Below the pieces are notes generated by a model, which ran no database searches, was not told the origin of the DNA, and worked only from the letters and a program-made list of their open reading frames with translations. Shown here piece by piece: positions 9,785 through 18,304 of a stretch of 64,000 nucleotides of DNA. This DNA is from a virus. The stretch is from the IMG/VR virus record IMGVR_UViG_3300020469_000014, positions 62,001 to 126,000 of that record; one strand, written 5' to 3'. Position numbers and translations under genes: made by a program. Each line of letters begins with the position of its first letter. Position 1 is the first letter of the stretch.

Positions 9785-10085
9785 GGGGGCAGAGCCCCCA
9801 CAGTCACTTGGTTAACAAGGAGTGACTAATCCCCGATTGCCCCTTAAGCAGCGACGAGTTCGTCAGTGCGGGCAAATTCTCTTGTAAGAATACGAGAGAA
9901 CGCTACGATGTTATTCGCAGCAGTGTCAGATGTTTTTGCATCTATGGTTTGCTCTCCGAGCAGGTTTTCAGTCATGTTCCGTATACCCTGTCGAGACCAT
10001 GGCATCCCCTTGAATGGAGATGAGGGGAATCGAACCCCTGTCCAGAATGTCGATTACACCACCTACATGTCTTTTTGAGTCATAC
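9785..10085 (-). ncRNA. ssrA: Circularly permuted (two-piece type) tmRNA
   Basis: Read on the minus strand, the acceptor half comes first. It has a T arm (AGGGG, loop TTCGATT, CCCCT) and the 3' acceptor strand CATCTCC plus discriminator A at 10022-10015. Only five bases later, at 10009, the coding half begins with GGGGATG, which pairs with CATCTCC over 7 bp (one G-U). The conserved D-loop TCGACAGGG follows, then a small GCTC/GAGC hairpin. A resume codon GCG at 9918-9916 opens a 24-codon tag frame that starts ANNIVAFSR, ends DELVAA and stops with TAA at 9846-9844. Two further hairpins follow: AGTCACT/AGTGACT, then GGGGGC-TCT-GCCCCC near 9785-9800. Cyanobacterial tags also begin AN(N/K)IVxF and end in AA, and marine picocyanobacteria carry permuted ssrA. 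CCA is not encoded. The outer ends are approximate. The predicted role is release of stalled ribosomes with SmpB and tagging for proteolysis. Confidence 0.88.
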
Positions 10086-10092
10086 ATCAGGA

Positions 10093-10680
10093 CTATACAA
10101 TCCATTGTATCCAAGAATATCTGGTTCCTTTTGTTACTGGCATTACTTCATGTGGAAACAAATACAGTGCTGGAAATACTAACACACTTCCCTTCTTTAT
10201 ATTGACAGTGTGTTCCTTCCAAAACCTAAACTCACCTCCTTCAAAATCGTCATTCAACACACCTACCACACTAGTAACAGGTATGCCTCTAAATTGTCCT
10301 TCAAAGAAATCTCGGATATGATCGTAGTGTGGACTAAGATAATCGCCAACATCATACTTATTGAATTTTATGCCTGAGCAAGCTTCCCAAAATGAACCGC
10401 CAGTTTGATTATCCTCAACGTCATAATAATTATATTTTTCGTGGAAGGCATTAAACAACTCATCATTTATATGTGGTTGTATTATATTTACCGCCTCTGG
10501 GGCAGTTACGGTTGATTTCATATTTGATTCTTTATCAATATCAACCTGTTCAAAGTCCTGATACCAAGAAAATTCACCCCATTCACGAGAATCTAAAAGA
10601 GATACTATCTGATCACATTCCTGATCAGATAGCAAATCATACTCAAATATGTGGTCTTTAAGATTCGGATACTTCAACAT
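10093..10680 (-). CDS. 2OG-Fe(II) oxygenase (prolyl-4-hydroxylase-like)
   Basis: A 195-residue dioxygenase. The iron ligands are H118 and D120 (HYDH) with distal H177 in FPHEVMPVTKG, and R187 is placed for 2-oxoglutarate binding. The strand NDDFEGGEFRFW matches the paralogue at 292-873. The tmRNA acceptor region starts within about ten bases of its stop codon, so the gene and the RNA may be cotranscribed. The target is unknown; position among fibre and baseplate genes fits modification of virion or host-surface protein, but this is inference. Confidence 0.85.
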   Translation of the reverse strand: MLKYPNLKDHIFEYDLLSDQECDQIVSLLDSREWGEFSWYQDFEQVDIDKESNMKSTVTAPEAVNIIQPHINDELFNAFHEKYNYYDVEDNQTGGSFWEACSGIKFNKYDVGDYLSPHYDHIRDFFEGQFRGIPVTSVVGVLNDDFEGGEFRFWKEHTVNIKKGSVLVFPALYLFPHEVMPVTKGTRYSWIQWIV

Positions 10681-10855
10681 CTTTCATAGTAGGTTTCTGT
10701 TTCAAAACCTCATTGCCAGTTTGTTTGGAGATAAATGCAGAGAGTTCTGGAGTTTCCTCCCACTCCCAGACTTGATTATTCTGTGGGTTTTTCTTTTGAA
10801 TCGTGAGTGTGCGTTTTGCCAATTTCAACCTCTCTAGATAAAACTTCGATTTCAT
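10658..10855 (-). CDS. Small basic hypothetical protein (about 65 aa)
   Basis: It fills the space between the 100-residue gene and the oxygenase gene. The ATG at 10855 gives about 65 residues beginning MKSKFYLERLKLAKRTLTIQ; the alternative ATG at 10888 gives 76. Either start overlaps the upstream gene by 80 bases or more, which is long for this genome, so a shorter form is possible. The sequence is basic at the start and acidic at the end. No family is recognised. Confidence 0.45.
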   Translation of the reverse strand: MKSKFYLERLKLAKRTLTIQKKNPQNNQVWEWEETPELSAFISKQTGNEVLKQKPTMKDVEVSES

Positions 10856-11078
10856 TTTCAAGGCCAATGATCCGAAGTTCTGCATCATTGGCCGATCTTT
10901 CTAGAGCCCGTACAGCAGTAGAGAGTCTTGCGATCTCTGCTCCAAAGGCATCAATATTTTGTAGAAGTAAGTTGTTTCCAAATGTCTGAGGATTCCCCTT
11001 CTCCGCATAGGCAGTGTCCTGTACTTCCTCGCATCTCTTGAGATAATCCTCTTTTGACATTCTATTGTTGTCAGTCAT
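10776..11078 (-). CDS. Coiled-coil hypothetical protein (100 aa)
   Basis: A heptad-like pattern runs from about residue 40 to 85 (IDAFGAEIARLSTAVRALERSANDAELRI...), which predicts a coiled coil. The N-terminal part is polar. It overlaps the oxygenase gene upstream by 4 bases (ATGA). No enzymatic motif is seen. It may be a structural adaptor, since it lies in the fibre/baseplate region. Confidence 0.65.
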   Translation of the reverse strand: MTDNNRMSKEDYLKRCEEVQDTAYAEKGNPQTFGNNLLLQNIDAFGAEIARLSTAVRALERSANDAELRIIGLENEIEVLSREVEIGKTHTHDSKEKPTE

Positions 11079-11599
11079 GAGTATTCCATGTAAATGTTTC
11101 CAGATATTGTAGTTCCCTCATTGCCGGAATTAACCATGTGCATGAGGAATGATGGGAATATGATGATACTCCCAGGCTCCAGAATAGGTTTATAGTCTAA
11201 CGGAAACTGGGGCAAAGTGCAACCAAAATGGTTCTGAATGTTATGAATCGAAGGATTAAAAAATGCAGTTCTTGATGTCACGTCAACATATATCACATAA
11301 CTCCATTGACTTTTAGGATGTATGTGAGCATCTTGATAATCATGTTTCTTATAAACATTTCTCCATATATGTCCAAACCTTGCGTTCTTTCCCATCAGTT
11401 CTGCTGGATAGAGATTTCTCTCTATTATACCAGACAAATAAACCCAAATTTCCTGTGGAATTTCTTCTTGTTTCTGTGACGAGAAAGTAGATGAAACTCC
11501 AGAATCCCAAGTAGGTTCTAAGGGAGAGAGGGGAATACAATCAAATTTAGTTACATCAACCTGATCTTCAAAGACAGGTATTCCAAAAAGTTGTTTCAT
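11075..11599 (-). CDS. Putative 2OG-Fe(II) oxygenase (2OG-FeII_Oxy_5 type)
   Basis: A 174-residue protein with WRNVYKKHDYQDAHIHPKSQWSYVIYV (H92 and H94), then FFNPS, then SIIIFPSFLMHMV (H154) and GTTISGNIY. This is the layout of the PF13759-like branch, in which the first ligand motif reads HxH rather than HxD. It is clearly paralogous to the protein at 50730-51269, which shares the WRN.Y.KHD.QD.HIH and EGTTISGNIY blocks. The substrate is unknown. It lies within a run of structural genes. Confidence 0.75.
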   Translation of the reverse strand: MKQLFGIPVFEDQVDVTKFDCIPLSPLEPTWDSGVSSTFSSQKQEEIPQEIWVYLSGIIERNLYPAELMGKNARFGHIWRNVYKKHDYQDAHIHPKSQWSYVIYVDVTSRTAFFNPSIHNIQNHFGCTLPQFPLDYKPILEPGSIIIFPSFLMHMVNSGNEGTTISGNIYMEYS

Positions 11600-11979
11600 T
11601 AATGCAAATCATCTAATTTCTGTAAATCGCTTTGTTCTAATACTTTTTCATAACCGTTTACGGCGGCATCTATAATTGCATTTCTCATATCATCATTTTC
11701 CCTCTCTTCTAATCGTTTCTTGATACTATCAAAGTAAATTGAAGTTTCGGAAGGTAATCCCTGTTGCCCTGGCAATTTACCCTCGTAACTACCTGTGGAT
11801 TTGACATCTATTATCTCAGGTGGCAATGGTTTGGGTGCTTCTATCCGTTTATATGTAAATCCATCACCCTCATGTAATTCCAGAGTGGTAATGGCATATT
11901 GTTCGTGACTACAATCACAATACTTCTGTCCTATACTATCATAAACAGTCCAGAATGGGTAAAAATGATCAGGAATCAT
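11599..11979 (-). CDS. Hypothetical protein in the baseplate region (126 aa)
   Basis: It begins MIPDHFYPFWTVYDSIGQKYCDC. The N-terminal half is compact and aromatic and the C-terminal half is a charged helix (residues about 85-126). It overlaps neighbours on both sides by 1-4 bases, so it is translated with the 544-residue structural protein. Function is not recognised; a virion component is likely by position. Confidence 0.6.
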   Translation of the reverse strand: MIPDHFYPFWTVYDSIGQKYCDCSHEQYAITTLELHEGDGFTYKRIEAPKPLPPEIIDVKSTGSYEGKLPGQQGLPSETSIYFDSIKKRLEERENDDMRNAIIDAAVNGYEKVLEQSDLQKLDDLH

Positions 11980-13610
11980 AATTCATATCCAAACTCTGCC
12001 CAGTCAAAATCTTCTATTGACAATGCGTTTTCTTCTTGTGTTTTTTGTCTGGAATTAGTGTATCCTAATGCCTGCATATAACCCCAAGCCCTAGTTTCAT
12101 CTTCATCCCTCAAATACCTCATAGCTTTAGCTCCATTTATATAGTAGTTTATTTTGGGTACGTTTTTGTTGATCAATTCATTCATTTCTTGTGTCTTGAC
12201 CACGATTGCGTTATCGTAAGTTCCACAATCGCCTGGTATAGATAGGCCTGGAGGAACGTTAGCATATCCGATAGTGCTACTACCAGCATCAGTTCCACCC
12301 ACACCAATCATAATTCTCTGTCCTTCTGTCGCATAGAATGAATCTGAAGTTCCGTCTCCGTCATCTGTACTGAAGGTAGGCCAATTAAAATTACCAACAT
12401 AATATCCAGCTCTACCATTACCAACAAGAGGTTCATCTTCTTGTCTAACTTGTCTCCATTGTGAAGTGGTATTAGGATCACCATTATTAATCAAATCTAA
12501 TTGGTGTCCTTTTCCTATATTTACATTTTGAGCGATACCAATCTCAACTGGGTCGATTGGATTCTTTGTTGATTCAAACTCGATATCTGATGTATTGCCT
12601 GGTCTTACAACTATTACCGAACTGTTTATACCAGCTTGAGAAGGCGGTTGACTCAAGTGTGCAAAATAATAATCAGATACAATACCGATATAGAATGAAG
12701 TTCCTATATCTTTGTTAACTGTTATACTGACGGCATTATTCAATTCAAACACATTGAGAATCATTTCTGCAGCGGATGTAATACCTGTATTATCAACGTA
12801 TGTTATAATACCTACAGCAGTTGAAATACCTGTGATACTGGTTCCAGCTGAAACCATCCCTCCTCCACTTTTGCCTGTATCACCAAATACAAAATCTCCT
12901 ACACTAAAAGCGGTGAAGATACCAGTCTTATTATCGGCATAAATTTTGTTATCACCAGATGTACAGAATCCAGATAAAGGATAAACCTCAGCGGGGTATG
13001 GTGTTAGTCCAAATCCAAGAACACTTGTAGCATTACCTGATGGAAATAAGGTTGGATTTATAAGAGCATCAGTAATAAGATCTCCTGTTTTTATACCAAC
13101 CCTCCCTGTAGTAAACCCAGTAAGAGTTTCGGCATCATCGTCAAATATAATAAGAGCAGCACTACCAACATTAACGTCAACACGATTGATATTTTCAACA
13201 ACATTAGCACCATACTCCATATTTCTTGGGTACTTGTAATACTTTGCTCCGTAGTATCCCAAGAACTGATATGTGGAAGCGTCTTTTTTACACTCCCATA
13301 CCGTTACCTCTTCATCATCGTCATAACCATATCTACTGAAACTACTGTCCTCTACTTGAACCCATGCCAAATCACTCCTACATCCATGAGAGATTCTCTC
13401 CAGATATGCAGTTTGAACAGCCGTTATTGCTGTGTTGATGGGATCAATGAGTGGAGGCAGTTTACCATCCATTTTATTGACTATTTCATCATACTCATCA
13501 ATGAGTGCATCAGTTAATGCTAACTGTTCTGCAATGGAATCTTCTTCCTTCCTTTGTATGACAGTTTGCGCTCTGAGTCTTTTTGCAATTTCCTTTGGAT
13601 TAGCAGCCAT
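11976..13610 (-). CDS. Virion structural protein (544 aa)
   Basis: A helical N-terminus (about 1-75, rich in A, E, Q and I) is followed by a beta-rich body with GFTTGRVGIKTGDLI, GISTAVGIITYVD and similar repeats. This composition matches the large fibre protein. No enzymatic motif is visible. Its size, composition and position suggest a baseplate or short-fibre component conserved among cyanomyoviruses. It is cotranslated with genes on both sides. Confidence 0.65.
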   Translation of the reverse strand: MAANPKEIAKRLRAQTVIQRKEEDSIAEQLALTDALIDEYDEIVNKMDGKLPPLIDPINTAITAVQTAYLERISHGCRSDLAWVQVEDSSFSRYGYDDDEEVTVWECKKDASTYQFLGYYGAKYYKYPRNMEYGANVVENINRVDVNVGSAALIIFDDDAETLTGFTTGRVGIKTGDLITDALINPTLFPSGNATSVLGFGLTPYPAEVYPLSGFCTSGDNKIYADNKTGIFTAFSVGDFVFGDTGKSGGGMVSAGTSITGISTAVGIITYVDNTGITSAAEMILNVFELNNAVSITVNKDIGTSFYIGIVSDYYFAHLSQPPSQAGINSSVIVVRPGNTSDIEFESTKNPIDPVEIGIAQNVNIGKGHQLDLINNGDPNTTSQWRQVRQEDEPLVGNGRAGYYVGNFNWPTFSTDDGDGTSDSFYATEGQRIMIGVGGTDAGSSTIGYANVPPGLSIPGDCGTYDNAIVVKTQEMNELINKNVPKINYYINGAKAMRYLRDEDETRAWGYMQALGYTNSRQKTQEENALSIEDFDWAEFGYEL

Positions 13611-14464
13611 TAGGTTTCTCTATCCTCATATTCTGTAACTAGTCTTGAAACATCTTTACGTTCAGCATAGACTACATAACTGCAACGTATATTGTGAGTT
13701 TTGAAACTATGGGGGTTTACTATTATGTTTAATTTACTTCCCTTAGAAACAGTATAACACAAATCTTGGTAAACTCCAATAGGAGTTAAATGAACTGTTA
13801 TGGATTCATCATCTACAAGATCTTTCCAATAGTATGGCAGTTCAATCACATTATCACCTTTCAATACTCCTCTGAAATACACACCTATCTCTGGTCCTTC
13901 TAGACATGAATACCTCAGTCTATGTGGGGACTCTTTACTTGGATGTGGTATATCAAAGAACTTAAATGGAGCAGAAACTGATGCAAAGGTGCCGTTTGCA
14001 GCAATAATTGATGGGCAAGTTATGTTTCCTCCAACTGCAAGTAAACCAGCTATTGTACAGAATCCAGCAATATTTACGTTTCCATTCTTCTGTGTTATGG
14101 CGTTACCAATACCCAGTGCATTTTTAATATCAATACCATTCTTAAGACTCAGTGCGTTCTTGATTGTAGTTCCAAGTTTTGTAGTAAGACCAGTGAATGT
14201 ACTGACTGCAAACACATTATGAACACCGAATATATTTGTAATACCATGAACTTGCAATGATACAGGTGCTGGAAAACTCATGGGAGGTCCAATCATGACT
14301 GTTGCCATTGGAACACCAATGTTAGGAACTAATCCAAAGTAGCAGGGACCATTAGACACCAAAGTGCCAGGAAATACCTTTGGTATGCCTGGTAAAAATG
14401 AGGTATCCAGTGCTCCGATGACAACTTTGTCACCGAACATTCCTATCGAAGCCGTTTGTGCCAT
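13610..14464 (-). CDS. Fibre-like virion protein (284 aa)
   Basis: The N-terminal 60 residues are hydrophobic, Gly/Pro-rich and resemble a membrane- or spike-associated opening (GMFGDKVVIGALDTSFLPGIP). The middle contains strand-turn repeats (GIDIKNALGIGNAITQKNGNVNIAG). The C-terminal third has FFDIPHPSKESPHRLRYSCLEGPEIGVYFRG, a motif shared by several phage fibre proteins. It is likely to be a fibre or spike part attached near the hub genes. It ends one base inside the next gene. Confidence 0.65.
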   Translation of the reverse strand: MAQTASIGMFGDKVVIGALDTSFLPGIPKVFPGTLVSNGPCYFGLVPNIGVPMATVMIGPPMSFPAPVSLQVHGITNIFGVHNVFAVSTFTGLTTKLGTTIKNALSLKNGIDIKNALGIGNAITQKNGNVNIAGFCTIAGLLAVGGNITCPSIIAANGTFASVSAPFKFFDIPHPSKESPHRLRYSCLEGPEIGVYFRGVLKGDNVIELPYYWKDLVDDESITVHLTPIGVYQDLCYTVSKGSKLNIIVNPHSFKTHNIRCSYVVYAERKDVSRLVTEYEDRET

Positions 14465-15036
14465 TATAAAAAGTCCTTAAATCTATCAAAGGCACCGATC
14501 AAAGCGCCAAGAAATCCACCCTGTATCTTATCCGTCTGTGTACCCAAATCAACTGATGATCCACCAGATACCTCAACGAAGTTACCACCAAGAGAAAGAT
14601 TCTTAGTACCAAGAACATTTGTATTACTGGCATCTATATTCAAAATAGGAGACTTTCCTAAGTAGATTTGATCAGCAGCATTCATTGTAAGTTCTGATCT
14701 AGCATTTAGTCTTATATTGTTTCCTTGTAATATTATATCACCATCTTGAGCATCTATCAGAATGTGTCCGTATGCGGCACAAATAACTTTACTGGGTTCA
14801 TTCTCCTTTCCTCTTATACCTACAGTTTCGTATGAACACCCATTTACTACTAACTTCTGAAGTCCACTCTTATACCAAGCGATACCTTGTTTTTCATCAG
14901 TGATTAGAGAGTAATCTGTATATTCTCCCTGCAAATCTCCATCAGTAATCTTTACACCAGAAGTTTCACGAAATCCTATATTATTTTTGAACCACTCCTG
15001 TGACTCTTTCTTTTGTACGTCTGGTTTAGTTGCCAT
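14464..15036 (-). CDS. Beta-helical baseplate protein, possible spike (190 aa)
   Basis: After a polar N-terminus, residues about 85-170 form a ladder of short hydrophobic/polar repeats (GHILIDAQDGDIILQGNNIRLNARSELTMNAADQIYLG). This pattern is similar to the beta-helix of T4 gp5 C-terminal and other tail spikes. It immediately follows the gp5-like gene, so it may supply the spike that the long gp5-like protein does not visibly have. That assignment is inference. Confidence 0.6.
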   Translation of the reverse strand: MATKPDVQKKESQEWFKNNIGFRETSGVKITDGDLQGEYTDYSLITDEKQGIAWYKSGLQKLVVNGCSYETVGIRGKENEPSKVICAAYGHILIDAQDGDIILQGNNIRLNARSELTMNAADQIYLGKSPILNIDASNTNVLGTKNLSLGGNFVEVSGGSSVDLGTQTDKIQGGFLGALIGAFDRFKDFL

Positions 15037-18000
15037 CAGTATCCGCCTCCGTAACCGCCTGATCCACCTGATCCGCCAGACCCGCCACCACCAGAAGGAG
15101 GACTACTAGGTGGAGGAGTGCTTGGAGGTGTAGTTCCCCCAGTTTGTTCTTGAGGCTGCGTAGTTTCTTGTGGGGTATTTGTATTAATAGATGGTGTAGA
15201 ACTATCAGTAGTGTCGGCAGAGGCATTTGTCTGTTCCGTTGTAGTAGTTGTGTTAGTTGTACTTACAGTTGGAGTGGTAGTGGTTGTAGTAGTGGTGCTC
15301 GATTGAGGGGTGTAGATTATAACTGGTTGTTGGCCAAGACTTTCATTCTTAGTATTATATATTGTGGCATGTGGTGAGGATACATGAGTAGGTCCTACCA
15401 TCTTCTTACCTGTTGATGGATGAACATGGAAGTCGCCATAATATGGGTTACCATTGACCCAGCCAACCTGTGTTGTACGTTGACTGTAGACACAATCAAC
15501 TACCTTAACAAACAGAGTTCCACCTCTTCTTGCCTCATCAGTTGATACAATTCCACCTCTACCAATAATACCACCATCTCTACTTGGTTTCTCTCCAATA
15601 TCAGAAACATAGTCAGGACTATATGACATGATTGGATACAATCTGGCACCAATTCCTGTTCTAGTATCTATCGATACTGAAGGAATAGATTTATGTTTAT
15701 CTTGACAATTGATGTTATTGATTCCAGCGATAGAACCTGCTGGAGTAACAATTAAATCGAAAGAACAATCTCCCACTCTACCTTTATCTCCAGAAGTATA
15801 TCCAATTCCAGGCCTGTAAGGAACAAGATCCGTTACAATACCAACTGCCTCACTACCAATACCAGAAACACCTCTGGTTGTAAAATTATAGGTATCAGTT
15901 CTTCCCATACCAGCAAACTGATTTTCATATAGATCTAAGAATGAACCCTCAGACATAGAAATATAGTATTCTGTGTTAAATTTTAGGTCATTCTTTGGAT
16001 CTATCTTAATAATCCTATCGGATAGGAATGATATTTTATTATTCTTCACATTGATTCTTTCATGCACAACATTAGTGCCCGATTCTGTAATGGTAACATC
16101 TCCATTACCTTTTACTATTGGTTCATTAAATGTAATTGAAAGAGAAGTAGAAGTTTGAACACCTACTGCATCATCAGCGGGTGTAGTAAATGTAATGAAG
16201 GGATTTTCATCATCATCGTCTTCAGTAACAGGATACTTTGGAGGAACTACATTAGTTGAAGGACAATATCCCTCTCCAGGCGCCAACATAAAGATGTCAA
16301 CAATAGATCCATTTTCATCTATGATTGCTTCAGCGTGAGCACCGCCGCCATGTCTAGTCTTGTCTATAATTGCAATTCTTGGAGTTCCAGTATAATTTAA
16401 GCCTGGTTCCAAGATCTCTAAAGTAAGAATACTTCCATTTACAGATGAGACTATAGGCATAAGAACAGCAGTTTTTGTTCCATCTCCCCTAACTTCTATC
16501 TTCGGTGGGATACATTCACTCCATGTAAATCCTGGCGGTACTGAATTACCAAGATCATCTTGTGTTTGTGGGTTCTGTACCCTAGCATTACAATCAAAGA
16601 AGTCTGGTAAACCTCCACCTAGCATACTGAGAAGTGAGAATTTAGCTCTTGCATCATAAACTCCATCACCAGTAGTATCTGCCGCTCCAACAAAATTATC
16701 ATATTGTTCCAATATTTTCATGTTGTCAAGAACTTTTCCAAATGATAAGTCTGGTTTAGATGTGATTCCTAAACCCTGAGACCAATCATCATATTCTTTA
16801 CAGGATAATTTAGCACAAGCAAAGAATCCTAAGAGCATATTAACATAACTACTGACCTTTGATAACAAACTACCAACACTACCTAAAGCGCCAGTCAACC
16901 AATCTAATCCGTCTAGTATTGGTTTTAATGCTTTTGTTAGTTTATCGTAGATCTCTCCCAAAATATTTCCGACCATCTGCTCTACAGCACAGACAGATGG
17001 ATTTAATACCTTACCAATCATGTCTTTCAAAAGACCAGTCACTAGATCAAATAGGCCTGGAAGTTGATCTCCAAAGATACAGAATAAAATATCAAGAATT
17101 TTCTGTAGGGCTTTGAGGATAGGAGATTTTTGTGGTTCTGGTATAATTAGTGCTTGTACATTTCGGAATACCTTCGTTATCAACCCAATAACTTTATCTC
17201 TAATAACATTGAGTATCTTTTTAACCGCAGCAGATATTAACTTAGAAGCCTTTCTAACTAACTTATTAACATCTGCAAGCAGATTTTGAGCAGTGTCAAT
17301 GTAAGCACCAGCATAGGCAGTAAGAGAGTTTACTGTAGTTAGAAAACTACCAATCGTATGTGCAATATCACCTAAAGGACCCTGTTCACACCCATTGTCC
17401 ATACTATGAGGACCTAGTTGGGTATTAGAAAATTCTACCTCTGACTTTCTATCATTAGATATCCCCTCCTTTCCACTTTCCAATTCGCCAGGTGAGTTTT
17501 TCTTTTCCTCACCAGCTTTATTTTTTGCATTTTCTTGTAATTGATTCTTTCCTTCTGCTACAGCAGCTGGATTTAATTCTTTGTTTTCGGAATTGGGAAG
17601 AGTGGTCATCCCATCGATACCAGCCTTCCTACCAGTTGCCACAGCGAAAGCATTAGCTTCAGATTCAGCACCATCTCTAAGAAAGTTTGAAGGACCTGAT
17701 TTGTCGTTGATTGATCTAGCTAAAGCACCAAAAATTACTGGTTGTTGTGCTTCCTCGCCATCCAAGAAGAAACCAAAAACAGTTTCTCCACCAACCATCT
17801 TTGACTTTTCTCCCAAACAGGCCTGTCCAGCACCAGAGGTAGGATCTACCATGACATGTGCCCAAGGTAAATCTTTTTCACCCATTATGGATTCGTCAAA
17901 TGGGTGATAACCTATTATTCTTACTTTACATCTAAACGCCCAACCAGATTTAACATCAGTAGATTGATCGCGCCAATGTTCTGGATCGGCTACTCTACCA

Positions 18001-18062
18001 ATCCACCATATGAATCCATCTCTTCCAACAAAGTTGGTCTGTGCAAGGGCGCTTTCTAACAT
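15036..18062 (-). CDS. 5: gp5-like baseplate hub protein, no lysozyme domain seen
   Basis: The ATG at 18062 gives about 1008 residues. Residues about 10-118 match the gp5 N-terminal OB fold (FVGRDGFIWWIGRVADPEHW, then CKVRIIGYHPFDES, LPWAHVMVDPTSGAG and PVIFGALARS). A long helical, hydrophobic central region follows (about 240-430). The C-terminal half has an SbsA-type Ig-like domain (TTPADDAVGVQTSTSLSITFNEPI, ending YNFTT) and a Thr-rich linker, and it ends in a Gly-rich tail. I see no T4-type lysozyme (E..D..T) segment. It is likely to form the hub with the gp27-like protein. Confidence 0.8.
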   Translation of the reverse strand: MLESALAQTNFVGRDGFIWWIGRVADPEHWRDQSTDVKSGWAFRCKVRIIGYHPFDESIMGEKDLPWAHVMVDPTSGAGQACLGEKSKMVGGETVFGFFLDGEEAQQPVIFGALARSINDKSGPSNFLRDGAESEANAFAVATGRKAGIDGMTTLPNSENKELNPAAVAEGKNQLQENAKNKAGEEKKNSPGELESGKEGISNDRKSEVEFSNTQLGPHSMDNGCEQGPLGDIAHTIGSFLTTVNSLTAYAGAYIDTAQNLLADVNKLVRKASKLISAAVKKILNVIRDKVIGLITKVFRNVQALIIPEPQKSPILKALQKILDILFCIFGDQLPGLFDLVTGLLKDMIGKVLNPSVCAVEQMVGNILGEIYDKLTKALKPILDGLDWLTGALGSVGSLLSKVSSYVNMLLGFFACAKLSCKEYDDWSQGLGITSKPDLSFGKVLDNMKILEQYDNFVGAADTTGDGVYDARAKFSLLSMLGGGLPDFFDCNARVQNPQTQDDLGNSVPPGFTWSECIPPKIEVRGDGTKTAVLMPIVSSVNGSILTLEILEPGLNYTGTPRIAIIDKTRHGGGAHAEAIIDENGSIVDIFMLAPGEGYCPSTNVVPPKYPVTEDDDDENPFITFTTPADDAVGVQTSTSLSITFNEPIVKGNGDVTITESGTNVVHERINVKNNKISFLSDRIIKIDPKNDLKFNTEYYISMSEGSFLDLYENQFAGMGRTDTYNFTTRGVSGIGSEAVGIVTDLVPYRPGIGYTSGDKGRVGDCSFDLIVTPAGSIAGINNINCQDKHKSIPSVSIDTRTGIGARLYPIMSYSPDYVSDIGEKPSRDGGIIGRGGIVSTDEARRGGTLFVKVVDCVYSQRTTQVGWVNGNPYYGDFHVHPSTGKKMVGPTHVSSPHATIYNTKNESLGQQPVIIYTPQSSTTTTTTTTPTVSTTNTTTTTEQTNASADTTDSSTPSINTNTPQETTQPQEQTGGTTPPSTPPPSSPPSGGGGSGGSGGSGGYGGGY

Positions 18063-18068
18063 CAATCA

Positions 18069-18296
18069 TTAATCGTCATAGACGAGACATTCTGGTTCTG
18101 AGGGGTTTTGATCACAATATAGTTCGAGAGCAGTAGGATCGTGATGATCTCCTTCCTCAATTTCTTTTTTGTGATGATCGACATAATCTTCCAACTCGTG
18201 AAGTTCTCCTTCGATATGCCTACGAGTTTGAGGACTTGTTGTGGGATCTTCTAAGATCTCCTTATCTTTTTGAATGTGTTTCTCTAAACTTTCCAT
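18069..18296 (-). CDS. Small acidic hypothetical protein (75 aa)
   Basis: A highly charged, mostly helical peptide (MESLEKHIQKDKEILEDPTTSPQ) with His and Glu clusters and a C-terminal CDQNPSEPEC pair of cysteines. It lies between the two hub genes with 6-8 base gaps. No family is recognised; it may be an assembly factor for the hub. Confidence 0.65.
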   Translation of the reverse strand: MESLEKHIQKDKEILEDPTTSPQTRRHIEGELHELEDYVDHHKKEIEEGDHHDPTALELYCDQNPSEPECLVYDD

Positions 18297-18304
18297 TTTA
18301 CTCC

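Noticed and set aside
9866-10078. Plus-strand open frame over the tmRNA region (70 aa)
   Set aside because: It has no ribosome site or family pattern and runs antisense to a well-formed tmRNA, so it is a by-product of the RNA sequence.
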